A stretch of 64,000 nucleotides of DNA, taken from positions 1 through 64,000 of the forward strand of contig WOFQ01000075.1 in assembly GCA_012184525.1 (NCBI GenBank). Direction: 5' to 3'. Under the pieces are notes generated by a model. It was given only the letters and a program-made list of their open reading frames with translations. It searched no databases and was not told the DNA's origin. Below, piece by piece: positions 63,279 to 64,000 of this stretch. The stretch is from Xenoacremonium recifei (lineage: Eukaryota > Ascomycota > Sordariomycetes > Hypocreales > Nectriaceae). The position numbers and the translations under genes were made by a program. Numbering within the stretch: position 1 is the stretch's first letter; each line of letters starts with the position of its first letter.

Positions 63279-64000
63279 ATGCCGGTCGACTTGGTGGTTG
63301 GGGTGGACGTCGGAATGACGTGTAAGTGTCCCCCTTATTTTGAGTGAGCCAAAGTGTGCAGAGGTCGCGCTGACTTGAACCTCCTCAGCTACCGGCGTCG
63401 CTTATTGTGACACCACGGACGGAATCGTTCAATCGATAAGTTGGCCTGCCCATGACGGACCACGCGAGCTTGTTAAGGTACCGACACGAGTCGCGTACGA
63501 TCAAGAGGACCGCCTTTCGACCTGGGGGAACCAGCTCCCAGCCCATCAGGACTCCCAAATGACAGCCGGCCCGGTTGCCAACACCCAGGCCAACTTCAAG
63601 GTTAAGTTTGGCCTGCAGATGGGCCAAAACCCAAACATACGACGATACTACATCGATTACCTGCGACAACTGCACCGAATGATCTTCACCCCAGGCTTCC
63701 TGCCGCCCCTGCCGCCCCTTCCACCCCCTGCTTCAACGGAAGGGCAGTCGTGGCAAGACCGACGGGTCGATTTCAAGTTTTCGATCCCAACAACGTGGAC
63801 ACCAGTTGTAGCAGAATCCTTCCGATCAATAATATCGGAAGCTGGCTTCGACGCGCCAAGCGGTCATACTTTTCAGGCAAGCATGACCGAGCCACAAGCC
63901 GTGGTCGCGGATGTACTCTGCACAGACCATGGGTCGCTTGGCCTTACGGTAAGTTCGCCGTCACATTTTGTATTCCGACAAGAAAACTGACTGCTGTGTC
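63279..64000 (+). CDS. Hsp70-like (actin-fold ATPase) protein, partial
   Basis: Exon 1 is 63279-63321 and exon 2 is 63389-63948 (GTAAGT donors, CCTCAG acceptor, phases agree); a further intron begins at 63949 and the gene leaves the window. The protein starts MPVDLVVGVDVGMTSTGVAY, the phosphate-1 motif of the Hsp70/actin fold (normally GIDFGTTYSGVA), then RVAYDQEDRLSTWGN, YYIDYLRQLHRMIF, a Pro-rich insert, FSIPTTWTPVVAESFRSIIS and TEPQAVVADVLC. This pattern is that of the divergent fungal Hsp70-like family rather than of canonical chaperones. These proteins are abundant in filamentous ascomycetes and mostly of unknown function. About 201 aa are visible. Confidence 0.8.

Overview
The window looks like nuclear DNA of a filamentous ascomycete (Pezizomycotina). 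Genes lie on both strands with short introns of about 45-80 nt that have GT...AG ends and CTAAC-type branch points. The protein families are typical of these fungi: a NACHT-ankyrin NLR, a fungal aminoglycoside-phosphotransferase-like protein, a GPR1/FUN34/YaaH transporter, TRP/flavin-carrier protein, a fungal transcription factor, SRPK-like kinases and an F-box protein. AT-rich relics carry C-to-T/G-to-A signatures that suggest repeat-induced point mutation (RIP). The class or species cannot be fixed from the sequence alone.

Layout. 0-13 kb is accessory and decayed: a LINE RNase H relic, a kinase-like gene, a frameshifted SRPK-like pseudogene, a gene encoding a repeat-rich leucine-zipper protein, a second SRPK-like kinase gene broken by one in-frame TAA, a large NACHT-ankyrin gene preceded by a HET-domain tail, and an AT-rich relic with an orphan acidic fragment. 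13-22 kb is more conserved: an APH-like protein, an acetate-permease family gene, an arrestin-like gene, TRM44 (tRNA Um44 methyltransferase), and an intradiol dioxygenase that overlaps TRM44 tail-to-tail by 4 nt and lacks one expected iron ligand.

22-48 kb is sparse, GC-rich and dominated by unrecognised, probably lineage-restricted genes with low-complexity or tandem-repeat tails (22.5, 26.7, 28.0, 40.3, 43.5, 46.6 kb). Among them sits a 1099-aa Zn-cluster-like transcription factor (30.9-34.2 kb). A 153-nt imperfect palindrome (37.2 kb) and a roughly 53-nt minisatellite (38.6-39.3 kb) lie in the emptiest stretch.

48-64 kb holds a TRP/flavin-carrier membrane protein gene (49.4-52.3 kb), a 104-bp inverted repeat, an F-box gene broken by a TGG-to-TAG change, a PD-(D/E)XK-like protein, a small helical protein whose 5' leader is a 16-nt tandem repeat running to the start codon, a single-pass membrane protein, and the 5' part of an Hsp70-like gene that leaves the window.

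A recurring theme is long coding frames cut by a single in-frame stop (6417, 48008, 54943). All three can be explained by a CpA-to-TpA change. I found no operon-like pathway cluster. The genes are mostly independent, and the window is best read as a few core genes embedded in a fast-evolving accessory region.
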